This document shows positions 45,200 to 55,950 of a DNA stretch of 64,000 nt, in pieces. The stretch is from Aphrophora alni. Its lineage: Eukaryota; Arthropoda; Insecta; Hemiptera; Aphrophoridae. The notes beneath the pieces are model-generated. The model saw only the letters and a list, made by a program, of their open reading frames with translations. It ran no database searches and had not been told where the DNA came from. The position numbers were made by a program, and so were the translations under genes. The stretch's first letter is position 1. Each line of letters opens with the position of its first letter. Location: the NCBI GenBank assembly GCA_963513935.1, contig OY740773.1:104579291-104643290 (forward strand). The letters run 5' to 3'.

Positions 45200-45640
45200 C
45201 TTCTTCATCTTCTAACTTTCAGCTTCTCTAGATCCTCCTCCACATCCATAAATCTTTTTCTGAACCTTCCTCTTAATCGTCTTCCCTCAGGTCTTCGGAT
45301 GCAAAGGTCTGGTCTCCAAAACAACTCTCCTCCAATTACCTCTGTCCTTTAGTTCCCTTCTTCAGCTTGTCTCAATCCTCCTCCACATTCATAGAACTTT
45401 TGTTTAAACCTTCCTCTTAATCTTCTTCCCTCAGCTCTTGTGCTGACAAGCTCTGTCCTCCAAAACAACCTCTTCCATCACGTCTGTCCTTTACTTCTCT
45501 TCTTCATCTTCTAACTTTAAGCTTCTCAAGATCCTCCTCCACATGCATCCATCTCTTCCTGAGTCGTCCTCTTAATCTTATGCCTCAGGCGTCTTCAGAA
45601 ACACCCCCTTCACTGCTCTATCTTCTGGCATTCATTGAAC
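45200..45640 (-). repeat. Triplicated LINE ORF2 C-terminal segment
   Basis: Three units of roughly 145-155 bases (landmark ATCCTCCTCCACAT near 45232, 45375, 45531). On the minus strand, unit 1 reads EGRRLRGRFRKRFMDVEEDL and unit 3 GRLRKRWMHVEEDLEKLK. This matches the RRxRGRPRKRWMDxVEEDLxKL block near the end of LINE ORF2. An adjacent LKDRGNWRRVVLE stretch fits the following AxDRxxWRxVV block. Frames are interrupted between units. It is a different tail sequence from those at 6.3 and 35.5 kb. Confidence 0.75.
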
Positions 45641-46339
45641 ACATTCTGTTCATCTGATTTTTTTTACTTAATTGTAACAATGTCCGGCTCTGGATATAAA
45701 TTGTACGACTTTGCATTTGTTACTATCCGTCATGTTCCATCAACGTGAACTCTTCAATGGATTTTTTTTTAAACCTTCCTCTCTCATAATTCAATCGCCA
45801 AATGTTGGAAGCAAATAATACAACTGACCTTAAGATGGGCTACTGTTATGCTGGCTGATAATTGATAAATTACAATGCTTTATTAATACAGTTAATTAAT
45901 GCGTAATTTGTTGGTGTGTCAGAAATCAATATTTAGGCCGAATGATATCCTAATTTCATGAGTACAATCGAATTCCCTCTTTTAAAAAAAGTTTTATCTT
46001 CATCAAAGTTATGAAGGGGGGAAAGAGATAATTAAATATTTCCTTAATTTCCATCATCAGCCCGTGTTTTAATCACAATGGATTGCCGGAGGAAAAGTAA
46101 TTCTGTCATGATGGATTGGAGGAGAAATAAAATAACGTTGAATTCAAAAGTATTAATGACTGAAATTAAAATAAGATTTTCCCATTAAATAACTCAATCC
46201 TGGTTTATGTAAAAATATAATTTTCGTGAGCTGTAAATTGTGGAACGTTGTTGATTAGGCTATATCTTAATAAAAAAAAATTCCATAAAGTATCTCAGGC
46301 CTACATCTCCAAAACAAAACAAAATCGAGTCAATATTAA
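45641..46339. other. No gene recognised
   Basis: AT-rich; no features beyond short T and A runs. Confidence 0.4.
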
Positions 46340-46830
46340 TTGTAAAACTGTACCTATGTGAAGGAGTCTCCACTCTCTAAGCTCATGCTGGTGTCTAGGT
46401 CCTGGCTGCCACAATACTGCACGTACATGAAGGATTTTCATCTCGCTAAGCTCTGGCTGTGTCTTAGCACAGGCGAGCCTAAAACTGTACCTATGTGAAG
46501 GACTCTCCACTCGCTACGCTCATGTCAGTGACGGGACCCTGCTGGATCTTCTAACTACACTTATTTCACATTTTTGGGGAGGCCACAGTTAGACATTGTA
46601 TTTTTGACAATAATTTCGCTTTTTTTCATAGTAGAGATATGGGGTTGGTACCATTACATACAGAATTAAAATTTGAATTTATCGTAGTGTGTTATAAATT
46701 GAATAACTCATGTTTTATTTAAATGGTCGCAATTTTAATATTCTCAGTTAGATTTTTCTCAATTTCAATAGGGTTCTATATAAGACCGCTACACCAAATT
46801 ATTATAGCCGCTGGGCTTCGCGTTGTGAAA
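46340..46830 (+). repeat. Dispersed repeat R8 with internal 68-bp triplication
   Basis: AACTGTACCTATGTGAAGGA with CTCCACTCKCTA and GCTCATG recurs at about 46343, 46411 (diverged) and 46480. It continues into GACGGGACCCTGCTGGATC, TTTTTGACAATAATTTCGC and GAGATATGGGGTTGGTACCA. Related single copies lie at 51.94-52.28 kb and 59.75-59.96 kb. The 69-codon minus-strand frame is repeat-derived. Confidence 0.75.
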
Positions 46831-47369
46831 ATCACTTTTTTAGTTTCCTGATATAATCACTGACGATGTAAAACACATCTAGAAATTATTGACGTTCATT
46901 AAACTTGCCTTACACTGCGTTAGTAAGAATGAAAGGTCCTGACATCGATATAGAAAGACTTGGCGAGTTGTGAACAGAAACGATTGGGTTGATTTAAGGA
47001 AAGGAAATTTGTAAAGACAGAAAAGATTAGATAAGGATCGTGACTTGCCAACCAAGCTAAACTTTTCCAACTCCCATCGATGATTACAAACCTGTAAATC
47101 AATCTTTGGGGATTTTGTAAACGCCGAATTTAACAATGTTGTTTTTACATTTAAGTAGTATAAAATGTGGTGTTGGGTTAAAACATTTTAGTAAAATTCT
47201 TTAAGGATATATCCGTTTTTAGGTAGCCTACTCTGTGTTTAGAAAAGTAGTTGTGAAATGATGTCTGTCTGTCGTACAGTCTAAATTCGTGGAACGTTTT
47301 AAAACAATTATGTTGATTCCTCATATCTCGGACGTTTATTTTAATTTAAAGAATTCAAAATTTGGGCTC
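46831..47369. other. No gene recognised
   Basis: Overlapping minus-strand frames at 46879-47136 (85 and 60 codons) are open but show no recognisable motif. Confidence 0.3.
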
Positions 47370-47576
47370 TGCTGTCGTAAGATAAAAATATTTTTGCTTC
47401 AAGCGTAGCCCAAAATAAACGTATCCGTTTGTGAGTTATCTGCAAAAAAAAAAAAGTCAGCTGGAATTTACCCTATATGGTGTTATACACACAAAAGAAG
47501 TTTAAAATTTGAACTTTTTTAAAAATATAAAAGTTACTTAACCGTTGGAGACTTTTTGTACACCCTGTATATTTAA
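47370..47576. repeat. R2-like fragment and CACCCTG terminus
   Basis: Contains GTATCCGTTTGTGAGTTATC (R2-like) and ends with TTTTTGTACACCCTGTATAT, a right terminus of the CAGGGTG fold-back class. Its left partner was not found. Confidence 0.45.
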
Positions 47577-48139
47577 AATATAATTATTTAGCTACGTACA
47601 GTTTCGTTCTACGCGGACTGAGCCACGAACACAGCAAGTACATTATGGAGAATATATAACTCTTCATATATTATTTATTTTCATTTCATAATTTCTCGAA
47701 ATATCTTGGCACTCCACCAAGTCTTTAATGTATAAATCCCTAAAATTGCTTTCCTTTGTGTAATCTCTACATCTATATGGCCGTCTATTACAGAGATACT
47801 TGGACAAATATTTAAATTTCATCCTCATTTCGATTTAAAATCTTGATCTTTATTGCTCATTTTTGTTTTCTTCTTCAGTAATTAAATTTCTTAGATAGTT
47901 TGGAGAAAGTTAAATGTTGACTCAAAAATCGATCTTGTGTTTCTTGCCAACATATACATTTTGAAGTTCCTTGATTCCTAAAAAATGTTCTTGGAATGAT
48001 TTTCAGTCATCTACAGACCTTCCACCGATTTGACGCTGTTTTACTTCTTTCATTTGACAATTTAAAATTTGATATTTCCTGCCACAAGAAAAACCACAAA
48101 ATTACTTATATAGAGGAACCTGTGAGATTCATTGCATTT
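47577..48139. other. No gene recognised
   Basis: AT-rich sequence without repeat or coding signals that I recognise. Confidence 0.4.
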
Positions 48140-48540
48140 CGCATCTAAACTGACAGACGTGTCTATCAGTCCAATCCTTCTCCTGGAGGAATCTTCTCAT
48201 CTTGTCTATACCGTGTTTTCAAATCCTCCTTGTTCTCTCACTTCTTCTCTGGAATTTGAAGATAATTCATCTGTATTTGTCGCCACCATTAATTCACAAA
48301 CCTCGCCCGTACCACACAAGTTGCCGCTGTATCTTCCCATTTATAGTCTCTTTAACACCTGCCAGGTCCCTTGCAACTTCATTTCTCACTGTCCAATCTG
48401 GTTTTCTGCAGTATCTTCTGAAATCCATTTCTACTGCCTCCTTGTTTCTCCTCGACATTTTCCAACACTCTGAAGCATGTGTTGTAAGTGGTTGCAGAAT
48501 CACATTGTATTAACTCACATTCTAATATTCGAAGACCAAA
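48140..48540 (-). pseudogene. Non-LTR retrotransposon ORF2 C-terminal remnant
   Basis: A 69-codon open stretch (48294-48503) reads THASECWKMSRRNKEAVEMD, then FRRYCRK, RNEVARDLAGV and IQRQLVWYGR. It continues after a stop with RRSERTRRI, then DKMRRFLQEKDWTDRH. This is the order YGSECWTMxKxxExxLxxxE, RxRNExVR, RRLxWYGHVxRM, RKRGRPRxxW and W-DR seen in the C-terminal part of LINE reverse transcriptases. Two or more stops make it a pseudogene. It is a different lineage from the WIGH-type tails at 6.3 and 32.4 kb. Confidence 0.85.
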
Positions 48541-48869
48541 GCAGACTTCAACCTACAGGTAAACGCTTTTCCTTGAGTAATCCTTGATTGAATATCCTTC
48601 TCGGAGGTACCTTTACTAATAATACTCCCAAGGTTTATATTCCGTGCAGCAAGATTACTATTTAGTTAAAATAGGCTGTAATATTTTCTTACAAATTTTC
48701 TCCAGTCTAGTCTCTAAGAACCCAAACAAAACACATTGATCATAATCTCTCCAAAAATCTGTTCCTGAGTTTTCGGGAGGGGGGGGGGATCACAAATGCC
48801 CAAAGTAGTTTTTTTTTAATTGAATCTACCGACGTTGTTTAGATTTTAGAGGAATTTGAAAGTAAAAAA
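48541..48869. other. No gene; R2 fragment and G run
   Basis: CAAACAAAACACATTGATCA and CAAAAATCTGTTCCTGAGTT near 48725-48765 resemble R2. A G run lies at about 48777-48788. Confidence 0.5.
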
Positions 48870-49240
48870 CGCTTAAAATTATGTTAAATTCTTACTTGTT
48901 AGAGTTATTAAAACAGGTGTTCGAAGTGGAAGCTTCTCTTCCTGGAGAAGCAGTAGTCTTTCTTCTACGCTATGTGCGGGATTTCTTAACGTGATGACAT
49001 TTATCTCGGCTACGTTTAGAATTGCTTCTTTCAGTTCTTACGATTCTGGCCTCTTGATGTCTCCAAAGGACCCGGTGGTTTCAAACTTACCAAGCTTTGT
49101 ATACGCGTTTACACGGCACCGTACATCTACCGTGCGAAACTTTCTTAACCCGGCTGACAAACTCCGTTCATATTCATAATAACACTGAATAATCCTGCGT
49201 TTTAAAGGTAAAGTCATGATCGAATTAATAAAAATCAATT
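48870..49240 (-). pseudogene. Transposase N-terminal (helix-turn-helix) remnant
   Basis: The minus-strand open stretch 49038-49238 reads CYYEYERSLSAGLRKFR, then NAYTKLGKFETTGSFGDIKR. It is followed after a stop by ELKEAIL and RNPAHSVEERL. This resembles the N-terminal region of insect IS630/mariner-like transposases (YxxxxRSxxxAxRxFR, TIxxLVxKFExTGSVxDxxRxGRPR, AVxxxPxRSxRR). It fits the missing half of the catalytic relic at 25.0-25.8 kb, though the two lie 23 kb apart and need not derive from one insertion. Frame breaks make it non-functional. Confidence 0.7.
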
Positions 49241-50539
49241 AATTGTAAACTACTACAAGTTTACCACCTGTTCACAAGATTCCTGTGCTTGAAATTAGTC
49301 AACAATGAGAAAACTCGTTGCTATGGCAACAATGACAATAACAGCTGATGTTTTAATAAATCCCAACTATGTCTGCATACGATAAAGAGTTTTTCTGAGG
49401 GATTGGAAATAAATAACGAAACTACAATCATTAAAGACCTGGTATTTTATTTAAGCATCATTAGAAGGATAATAATATTGTCTGGAATTTAAGTACATAG
49501 CTAATAATACAGAGACGATAGACCTGTGTAACAATTGTTTTATACAAACTTAGAGCCTTGATCTATTAATACAATTTAACATTTCCTATAAGGCCCAAGA
49601 AAACAAATTTTGGGCATTATAGTTGCTTGTATGATGGGTTAGTAACATGATTGTGCTCATAAACTTGTTTAAATGTTTTAATAATTTTGTTTAGTTCTCA
49701 ATTTATATATTTTTAGTTTAAGTTTATATTCTGTCGTGTTATATTAATGAAACCCGCGTTGATTTTTCACTTTAAACGCAAATTTCTCCTGTCGTACGTC
49801 AAATACATTACGTAAATAAATATATTTCTTGAAGGAAAGAATAAACAACAATACAGAAATATTTCCAAATTATTTCCTGAAAATTTACTCATTAAAAAGT
49901 TAACGACCCCAGATTTTAAATGAGACTTTATTTTCCCGAATCAATTAAATTAAAACATTCAGAAGAGATGCTATTAAAGGAACAAAACTTAATGATCTCG
50001 ACGACGGGAATGATTTCCCTCCCCCTCCTCCTGCCTTCACTTAGCCAGCCAACAAATTAAGATTTGACTGCCTAAGTATTTGTCTTCACAGTAATAGGTT
50101 CTATCCAACCGTGGCATATTAATTACACAATTGTATGAGACAGACTTCTGGAGTACAGATTAAATTCAAGTCCATTCTCCTGTAGGATATTTTCATCCTT
50201 AGTACTTACATCTTCCTTTGTAATTATTGAAATTCGACTTTACAATTCAGTTGGAAAGATGAATTACTCAGGTTATCTCGTTTAAGGTTTGACGAGAGGG
50301 AATTGAAATTATATCGCTTTAGATTGAACTTTCTCAATAATACTTCAGCCAAACTTGTTGAAATTAATATCGTTTTAGATATAAATAAATTTCGTGATTT
50401 AGAATCTAGGACTCTACCTACTCCTTGCCATTGTAATGGCTCGTCCTCTATTTGATTTTGCTTAAAACAATCAAGAGAATGATTAATGAAATAAAGAATC
50501 TAATATGAACTTTAAACTCACTCTGTTTTAGCTAGAGTG
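49241..50539. other. No gene recognised
   Basis: About 1.3 kb of AT-rich sequence without recognisable elements. Confidence 0.4.
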
Positions 50540-50775
50540 AACCTTTTGAGGTCGGGTTTGCGGCATTGTGTTGTACTCATAAAGGCCTTTAATTCGATGT
50601 ACAACTCGACCTATGCTCTCATTTAATATTTCCTACTTACTCCTTGTGGGCAGTCTCCCTGGAAAGGTAGCGGTCCACTGATACGTACTAAAATTGGTTT
50701 GGTATCCATTAACAATGTACAAAGCTTTGTAGCTCTATATGTAATAGTTAAAAAAATATTAAGCCATCCCGGGAC
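50540..50775 (+). repeat. Partial copy of fold-back family B
   Basis: AACCTTTTGAGGTCGGGTTT, GCGGCATTGTG, CCTTTAATTCGATGTACAAC, TCGACCTATGCTCTCATTTA and CTTGTGGGCAGTC align with the right arm of element B at 12.04-12.17 kb. Only one arm is present. Confidence 0.75.
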
Positions 50776-50994
50776 TTATTTAACATGTTGTATATACGTC
50801 TACAAGGCTTGAAGAAATCAAGTTAATTAGTGATCTATACAATTACAAAGTTCAGTAAACGTATGTTACAACTGTTTTTTGTCTTGACTTAAAATTTACA
50901 ATTGTGTTTAAACTTATTTATTTATCACTACTCAACTAATTTGCATTTTTCGTTATTTGTTATTTTGTTTTTTGCATCGAGTTTTTGTTATTCT

Positions 50995-51024
50995 AATTTT
51001 TCATTTCTGTTTTTCAGGTAAGAG
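50995..51024 (+). promoter_or_regulatory. Juxtaposed splice acceptor/donor (possible ratchet site 2)
   Basis: TTTTTCATTTCTGTTTTTCAG ends at 51017 and is followed directly by GTAAGAG. The pyrimidine tract and donor are stronger than at the 17.12 kb site. Two zero-length-exon sites on the same strand 33.9 kb apart fit recursive splicing of a long intron. The function is inferred. Confidence 0.45.
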
Positions 51025-51171
51025 ATGCAGTTTTTTTTTTATCAAGTTGCAATGTTAAGAACGTAAGTTTGAATTTAAAATTATCTTTTATCTGTTTTGA
51101 ATTGTTATTACTAATTGCTAAATAAGTAAACAAAAATTATGTTATAAACTCTTAAAATTGGTGACTTTTTA

Positions 51172-51401
51172 AGGTGTATAGTGGAACAGGCCTAAGAAGG
51201 CACTTCGCAGATCGGGTGAAAACGCTGTACTATTCTCGAAGTAAACGTTAAGGGGTGCGAGGAGAGCAAGTCTCAGGTAGCTGGCGATTCGGAGCCAAAG
51301 TCAATGTTTGTGGAACGGTGTTATTTTCCGACATAATCCACCTCTTCCTCACCGCATCGCACCGGGCACAAGTGCCTTCTTAGGTCTGTTCCACTATACC
51401 T
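51172..51401. mobile_element. Small MITE, 32-34 bp terminal inverted repeats
   Basis: Left terminus AGGTGTATAGTGGAACAGG, then CCTAAGAAGGCACTT (51172-51205). The right terminus is its near-perfect inverse, AAGTGCCTTCTTAGG, then TCTGTTCCACTATACCT (51370-51401). The interior (about 164 bases) is relatively GC-rich and non-coding. No clear target-site duplication was found and no second copy was seen in this window. Confidence 0.85.
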
Positions 51402-51939
51402 ATTAGCTCCTAAAATGACTCACTGTAACGTGTTTGACACAGAATCACTCTGCTTTGCTTTAGCACTGTATTATTTGGTTTTACCTACTAAAGATATTAT
51501 CCTCCTCTATGGTATGAGTTGAAGCTCAGAAATTAGAGTTCCATAATTGGACCACATTGGCTTCCATACATATAAACAAGCAAACATTTTATTATGTAGT
51601 GCCAACGATTTTTTCCCAAGGAGTCATTAGATTTCCATATATTTAATGTCCAGCTCCTTTATTTTATTTTACGTTTAGGAGCTTTAAACCCAGGTGCATT
51701 CCAAGATGTTACTGTTCAAATGTGTTTGTACATATTCTTTATATTGTAAAATTGGAAGCGTTTAGTTCCTGTCATTCGTTTCAAATCACCACTTCTTGGT
51801 CCAGATATTTATATTGGAGATTTCTGACAGGTTCGTCACTATTTGTCAATAGCTAAGTTAACTGCGTCATTAACTGTGTCACAGTTAACTGTGTCATTAA
51901 CTGTCTAACTGTGTCAGATTTGTTTGAAGATTTATATAT
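51402..51939. other. No gene recognised
   Basis: AT-rich; TTAACTGTGTCA-type short direct repeats occur at about 51870-51915. Confidence 0.4.
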
Positions 51940-52280
51940 GTAATGGAGGCTTCACTCGAAACGTTCGTCTCGGTGGCTAAACCCTGTTCGATTTCGTATC
52001 AAATATATTTTATTAAGAGGGTAGGGATGAAAATTACGTTTTTGACAATAACTTCGGTATTTGTCATCCTAGAGAGGTGGGGTTGGTATCAATGCTTACA
52101 GAATTGTAATCATCAAAATTTTAACGAATCAATTAAATAACACAAGTGATATGAACAAAAACTGTTTAAAATGAACGCCATTTTGATTTTTAATTCAATT
52201 TTGATTACACTTTAGTTCCCTCTTGTACGTCTACATCTTAATTTTTGTCACCATCGTGCTTACGTACAGACAACAACGAC
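51940..52280 (+). repeat. Dispersed repeat R8
   Basis: GGAGGCTTCACTCGAAACGT, GGGTAGGGATGAAAATTACG, TTTGACAATAACTTCGGTAT and TAGAGAGGTGGGGTTGGTAT. The 65-codon frame at 51943-52140 lies inside the repeat. Confidence 0.65.
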
Positions 52281-52964
52281 GACGGATGGACGGAATCACA
52301 TTTTCTATTTCCTGAGACCATAAACGAAAAGCGAAAAAAAAAAAAAAAACGTCGAAATTAGGTGCAGCAACAAACTTACCAAATATTTCCTAAAATGAAA
52401 TCTTAGCAGCAATAGAATGTCGTTATTACAGTACAAATTGAGTAGAATTATTTCATATTCTTCATAGCTACCATGTGTTGTAGCATCGCACTAAAACAAG
52501 TTGTTAAATCTGTTAAACCATACAAACCTAATCTTAAATCATAATCATAATCATAATACACCTGAGGTTAAATGTTTCGATAGTTTTAGAAAGTGTGTTT
52601 ACAACATAACTGGAATCGTTTCAACCTAGACAACGTTTCATGTGTAGGCTGTACTGTATGCGGAACTATAAAGATCAAATCACAAACTTTACATACTACT
52701 TGTCTTTGTTTTACAATCACAGTACCAGCTGAAAGTTAATGTCGTCTGTGGTAAGACAATGCCCGATAAAAACCTTACCTTTGTGAAACAATATCTGAGT
52801 TTATAACTGTGTAACCGGGAGGTTTATGTTCCTCCTATCTAGACCTAACGTTAGGATTTTATTCTAGAACAACTGATTTGATTTACAAAGGACTTAGTGA
52901 CACGCGTTGGGAAATTTTTATCTTAAAATGTCGACATTTTTTATTGAAATTATATTTCAAATGT
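52281..52964. other. No gene recognised
   Basis: AT-rich with an A run near 52336. Nothing coding. Confidence 0.4.
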
Positions 52965-54105
52965 TCCCATCTCAATGTTTCTATCTCCAATGTTCCTATC
53001 TTCATGTTCCTACTTCAATATTCCTATCTCAATGTTCCTATCTCAATGGTCCTATCTCAATGTTCCTATCCCAATATTCCTATCTCAATATTCCTACCTC
53101 CAATGTTCCTATCTCAATGTACCTATCTCAATATTCCTATCTCCAATATTCCTATCTCAATGTTCCTATCTCAATATTCCTATCTCCAATGTTCCTATCT
53201 CAATGTTCCTATCTCAATATTCCTATCTCCAATATTCCTATCTCAATGTTCCTATCTCAATATTCCTATCTCCAATGTTCCTATCTCAATGTTCCTACCT
53301 CAATATTCCTATCTCCAATATTCCTATCTCAATGTTCCTATCTCAATATATTATCTCCAATGTTCCTATCCCAATATTCCTATCTCGATGTTCCTATCTC
53401 CAATGTCCCTATCTCAATATTCCTATCTCCAATGTTCCTATCCCAATATTCCTATCTCGATGTTCCTATCTCCAATGTCCCTATCTCAATATTCCTATCT
53501 CAATATTCCTATCTCCAATGTTCCTATCTCAATGTTCCTATCTCCAATGTTCCTATCTCAATGTTCCTATCTCCAATGTTCCTATCTCAATGTTCCTATC
53601 TCCAATGTTCCTATCTCAATGTTCCTATCTCAATGTTTCTATCTCCAATGTTCCTATCTCAATGTTCCCATCTCAAGGTTTCTATCTCCAATGTTCCCAT
53701 CTCAATGTTTCTATCTCCGATGTTCCTATCTCAATGTTCCCATCTCAATGTTTCTATCTCCAATGTTCCCATCTCAATGTTTCTATCTCCAATGTTCCTA
53801 TCTCAATGTTCCTATCTCAATGTTCCTATCTCAATGTTTCTATCTCCAATGTTCCTATCTTAATGTTCCCTTCTCAATGTTTCTATCTCAATGTTCCTAT
53901 CTCAATGTTCCCATCTCAATGTTTCTATCTCCAATGTTCCTATCTCAATATTCCTATCTCAATGTTCCCATCTCCATATTCCTATCTCAATGTTCCTATC
54001 TCAATATTCCTATCTAAATGTTCCTATCTCAATATTCCTTAGTCAATGCTCCTATCTGAATATTCCTATCTCAATGTTCCTATCTCAATGATCCTATCTC
54101 AAAAT
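52965..54105 (+). repeat. 14/15-bp minisatellite, about 80 units
   Basis: Units alternate among CTATCTCAATGTTC, CTATCTCAATATTC and the 15-base CTATCTCCAATGTTC. Because 14 is not a multiple of 3 and the unit has no stop in any plus-strand phase, all three plus frames stay open for up to 379 codons and read variants of one peptide period (SYLNVPISMFLSQC). The minus strand has stops in each unit. These frames are therefore repeat artefacts rather than genes, unless transcript evidence shows otherwise. Confidence 0.97.
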
Positions 54106-54109
54106 GCCA

Positions 54110-54590
54110 ACCGATGGTATGAAACCGAGTTCATCTTCACTCGACCTTCAACGTTCTCTCAAACACAACATAGGACTGGAAGGATGGCAAGCCACCGGGA
54201 TATCCAGGACAGCTTGTTTGGTATACAGACGGTGATCAACAGTCTGGATACGGAGGATACTGTCAAACCAGTGGGGCAACTTTCGAAGCTAGCCTAGGAA
54301 GGTATTGTATAGTATTCCAAGCTGAGATTTGGGCAATCACAGCATGTGTTCATCGAGGATTAGAAGGAGGCCTTAGAAGTAAGGATATTCTAATTCTCTT
54401 AGATAGTAAAACGGCAATTAAAGCCCTCAACTCCATAGAAATCTCACCAAATTAGTATAGGATTCTTCCTGTTCTCACTGCGTCCTGTCCATTGACAATA
54501 TAGTGCACTTGGGATGGGTACCTGGGCATTGCGGGATCGAGCGTATGAGAGGGCGGATCTGTTAGCAAAGAAAGAAATTTTGACAAAATC
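54110..54590 (+). pseudogene. LINE RNase H domain remnant
   Basis: Plus-strand reading gives LVWYTDGDQQSGYGGY, ASLGRYCIVFQAEIWAI, ILILLDSKTAIKALNS, a stop, then (frame change) HLGWVPGHCGIE and (second change) ERADLLAKKE. These are the five conserved blocks of the RNase H domain in Jockey/I/R1-type non-LTR retrotransposons: YTDGS, FQAE, DSxxAL, WVPGHxGI and NExADxLAK. All four catalytic-acid positions and the catalytic His are still recognisable despite the stops and shifts. It starts immediately after the minisatellite and ends in an R1 fragment, so both flanks have been replaced. Confidence 0.9.
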
Positions 54591-54690
54591 GTTAGACTAT
54601 TCAAAGGCTAGGGGTCTTTATTGTATGTTATTTTCTTCCATTTTTTGATGAACTGGTTTCTTACATTTAAACAACAAGGAAAAAATAGAA
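54591..54690 (+). repeat. Dispersed repeat R1 (right half)
   Basis: GACTATTCAAAGGCTAGGGG, TCTTTATTGTATGTTATTTT and CTTACATTTAAACAACAAGG. Confidence 0.7.
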
Positions 54691-55089
54691 CAAAGTCATC
54701 CAAACGTTGCTTATAGGCGGAAGGAATGATATCAATAAAATTTCAACTATGGATTCACCAATAAATGAAGTAAAAGTTGACAAACTGTTCTGCAGCACTT
54801 AATTCCCAAATCCGCTTTACTGATGAGTAGTGGGGGGGGGGGGGGCAAAAACAGCTCTAGGTTCTCCCAGTTCTAAAATAATGTGAATCCATCAAAGTTA
54901 TCCTGTTATCTTATTTAAATATATGCAAATTGTCTCAAGTTTGAAGCCAATTTCGCTACCGCGTTCTTTACCAGATGAAACCAAATTGCTTCATAATACA
55001 ATTGTAAGCAATAAATTAATCCATTTAGTTGGTTACTAGGCGGCAATACGTGATAGAAGAGGTACTGTTTCTATCAGTGTAGATTGTTT
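54691..55089. other. No gene; G run
   Basis: AT-rich with a G run at about 54833-54845. Confidence 0.5.
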
Positions 55090-55225
55090 ATTTTTATAAT
55101 TTTTTGTTTAAATCCGAAAAAAAAACATCTCGGTTATAATAAATAAATAATGTAATAGCTGCAGGAAAAGAATAAGAGAGGGATCTAACCCAAGACTATA
55201 TGAAAAAAAGGTGTAGATAATATTT
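55090..55225 (-). repeat. Dispersed repeat R1 (partial, gapped)
   Basis: TTTTTGTTTAAATCCG, CATCTCGGTTATAATAAA, AGAGAGGGATCTAACCCAAG and GGTGTAGAT; the middle of R1 is deleted. Confidence 0.65.
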
Positions 55226-55392
55226 AATTAAATAGTTAGGAATGTCTACATACCTTCAGAGTATTAGATTTATTTTTGTTTTTTAGAAAAAAAGTATATA
55301 TGGCTTAAATAGTTTCAATTCTTTATAGTGATATTCAACACCCATATTTGTGATTTGTGATTCCCTCTCGGGAGAAAGATCAAACGGTGTTT

Positions 55393-55660
55393 TCATTCTG
55401 TACTCTCTAGCTATACTCTAGATGACCTTTAGGTGTACTCTGTAGCTATACTCTAGATGACCTATAGGTCTACTCTCTAGCTATACACTAGATGATCTCT
55501 AAGTGTACTCTCTAGGCATACCTCTAGATGACCTTTAGTTGTACTCTCTAGCTATACCTCTAGATGATCTCTAAGTGTACTCTCTAGGTATACCTCTAGA
55601 TGACCTTTAGTTGTACTCTCTAGCTATACACTAGATGATCTCTAAGTGTACTCTCTAGCT
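55393..55660 (+). repeat. CTAG-rich satellite, left block
   Basis: Units of about 35-36 bases of the form TACTCTCTAGCTATAC, (A/C)TCTAGATGA, CCTTTAGTTG. About seven units. It is interrupted at 55661 by the left copy of a 290-bp inverted repeat. Confidence 0.95.
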
Positions 55661-55950
55661 AAAGTTACTTGCATTATCGTAAATCATAACTGATGGTATT
55701 CTGAAAGAAGCAGGTCGCGCACACTGTGCATCGTCTTGGTACAGTTTAGCGCAATCTGCTGTAAATAGGCAATAGACAATTCTAAGCACATAATCTACAG
55801 CACATTGTGTCTAAGCAAGCTGGAGGTCTGAGCTGGTGCTGTGCATGGTAAGTGAGATATTAGTTGGAGATGTAGGTGGCATTGGAAATAAGAACAACGT
55901 TTAACTTTAGTCAATAATTAATATAAACTGTACAAAATACATCGCACAAA
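55661..55950 (-). repeat. 290-bp inverted repeat, left copy
   Basis: Begins AAAGTTACTTGCATTATCG and ends ATACATCGCACAAA. It is the reverse complement of 58524-58813 with no difference that I can find by eye. It lies inside the CTAG satellite, replacing about three bases of a unit (AGCT, then CCTCTAG instead of AGCTATACCTCTAG). No target-site duplication is visible. Confidence 0.9.

Noticed and set aside
46879..47136. 85-codon minus-strand frame
   Set aside because: No recognisable motif, no splice signals, and a second overlapping frame is open by chance in the same place.
52878..54042. Three overlapping plus-strand open frames of 318-379 codons
   Set aside because: They are produced by a 14/15-bp minisatellite that lacks stops in all three plus-strand phases. 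There is no non-repetitive coding sequence, start context or domain.
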